Part shown: one piece after another, positions 63,388-64,000 of the stretch
How the letters are laid out: each line of letters opens with the position of its first letter
Position numbering within the stretch: the stretch's first letter is position 1
Assembly (NCBI GenBank): GCA_903929765.1
Contig: CAIYVX010000105.1
Coordinates: 57,334-121,333 of the forward strand
Reading direction: 5' to 3'
DNA from: an uncultured Planctomycetia bacterium
GTDB taxonomy: Bacteria > Planctomycetota > Phycisphaerae > FEN-1346 > JAACEH01
Length of the DNA stretch: 64,000 bases
The notes under the pieces: generated by a model
Told to the model about the DNA's origin: nothing
Databases searched by the model: none
The model's input: the letters and a program-made list of their open reading frames with translations, nothing else
Program-made: the position numbers and the translations under genes

Positions 63388-63524
63388 AGGATGACCGCGA
63401 AGAAAATGGAAATACGGGCGACCGATGAGTGATTATGTTGTCATGTATGGTTGTTTGGGTTGTCGTTGATGGTTTTTTTTGCCTTGCTCTGTATCGTCGT
63501 AAGTCCTTGTACTGCTTGTAGTTA

Positions 63525-63600
63525 GGCGCCGTAGCCAAATTGGCAAGGCAGCGGATTGCAAATCCGCGATTTGTCGGTTCAAGTCCGACCGGCGCCTCCA
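63525..63600 (+). tRNA. tRNA-Cys (GCA), CCA encoded
   Basis: Acceptor GGCGCCG/CGGCGCC, anticodon loop TTGCAAA, T-arm GGTTCAAGTCC, discriminator T then CCA. Confidence 0.97.
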
Positions 63601-63623
63601 TCATCTTTTCGCCGTTTCCCCCG

Positions 63624-63658
63624 AAAAAAAAGCCCCGACCTGAACAGGCCGGGGCTTT
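63624..63658. terminator. Bidirectional intrinsic terminator between tRNA-Cys and the dockerin gene
   Basis: AAAAAAAAGCCCCGACCT-GAAC-AGGCCGGGGCTTT. Confidence 0.85.
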
Positions 63659-63684
63659 CGTCGCATTTTCGCCAACACCCGCCG

Positions 63685-64000
63685 TTACGGCGCCGTCAGG
63701 CCGTTCAAAATCAGGTTCAGCAGAACTCGGTCGGCGGTAGTCACCGACCCGTTGCCGGAAAGGTCGGCCTCCGCATCGGTCTGCGGCGCAATGGCGAAGC
63801 CGTTCAGCCGCTTGTCAAGAATGGCCAAGTCGCTACGGTCCACCTGCCCGGTGTTGTTGATGTCGCCCAATGGCCGCACGGTGATCATCACGCTCGCCGT
63901 CGCCGGATTATTCACGCCGGACACGTCGCCCACCACCGCCACCGTCACCGTGCAACTGCCCGTCACGGCCAGGTTCGCCGCACTGCCCACCACCCCGCCG
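63685..64000 (-). CDS. C-terminus of a dockerin type I-containing protein (5' end beyond window)
   Basis: GDINNTGQVDRSDLAILDKRLNG...ADLSGNGSVTTADRVLLNLILNGL, paired Ca-binding repeats. Confidence 0.85.
   Translation of the reverse strand, partial: GGVVGSAANLAVTGSCTVTVAVVGDVSGVNNPATASVMITVRPLGDINNTGQVDRSDLAILDKRLNGFAIAPQTDAEADLSGNGSVTTADRVLLNLILNGLTAP

Noticed and set aside
63128-63604. 158-aa minus-strand ORF with APVGLEPTNRGFAIRCLANLATAP
   Set aside because: This is the antisense translation of the tRNA-Cys gene plus flanking sequence, a common spurious annotation.

Overview
High-GC bacterial chromosomal window. The dockerin repeat, the 'KPYPxFP...NGQW.KK.RG..HFFG.W.DP..AL..YL...DL.AG.TP' integrase N-terminus and the flagellin type suggest Planctomycetota, but this is not proven. 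Left third (minus strand): a complete complex I operon nuoA-B-CD(fused)-E-F-G-H-I-J-K-L-M-N, running directly into zwf and pgl. Next come a lipocalin, a rubrerythrin, a rubredoxin/FAD oxidoreductase and a TonB-dependent receptor, followed by a plus-strand binding-protein / hybrid kinase / HD-GYP / GGDEF module. About 31-48 kb is a long minus-strand chemotaxis and two-component locus: cheA, cheW, mcp, a membrane-anchored tandem beta-carbonic anhydrase, porin, cheR, cheD, cheY, cheX-like, cheB, hybrid kinase, GGDEF. About 48-61 kb holds HDOD, CheX, CheY, DUF342 and several regulators and large PAS kinases. The right end has a flagellin gene, a decayed tyrosine integrase, a tRNA-Cys gene and the C-terminus of a dockerin protein. 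Most notable non-obvious signals: (i) two ~270 bp repeats that begin with a sigma70-like promoter and carry exactly the 5' 40 nt (about half) of tRNA-Cys joined to a conserved non-tRNA tail; (ii) a tandem periplasmic beta-carbonic anhydrase with C-terminal TM helices inside the chemotaxis operon; (iii) dispersed repeats translated in frame inside NuoG, NuoM, NuoB and Pgl; (iv) a REP/REPIN-like palindrome family, partly inside TIR-bounded MITE-like elements. All calls are by eye from the sequence and ORF track; no database search was run.
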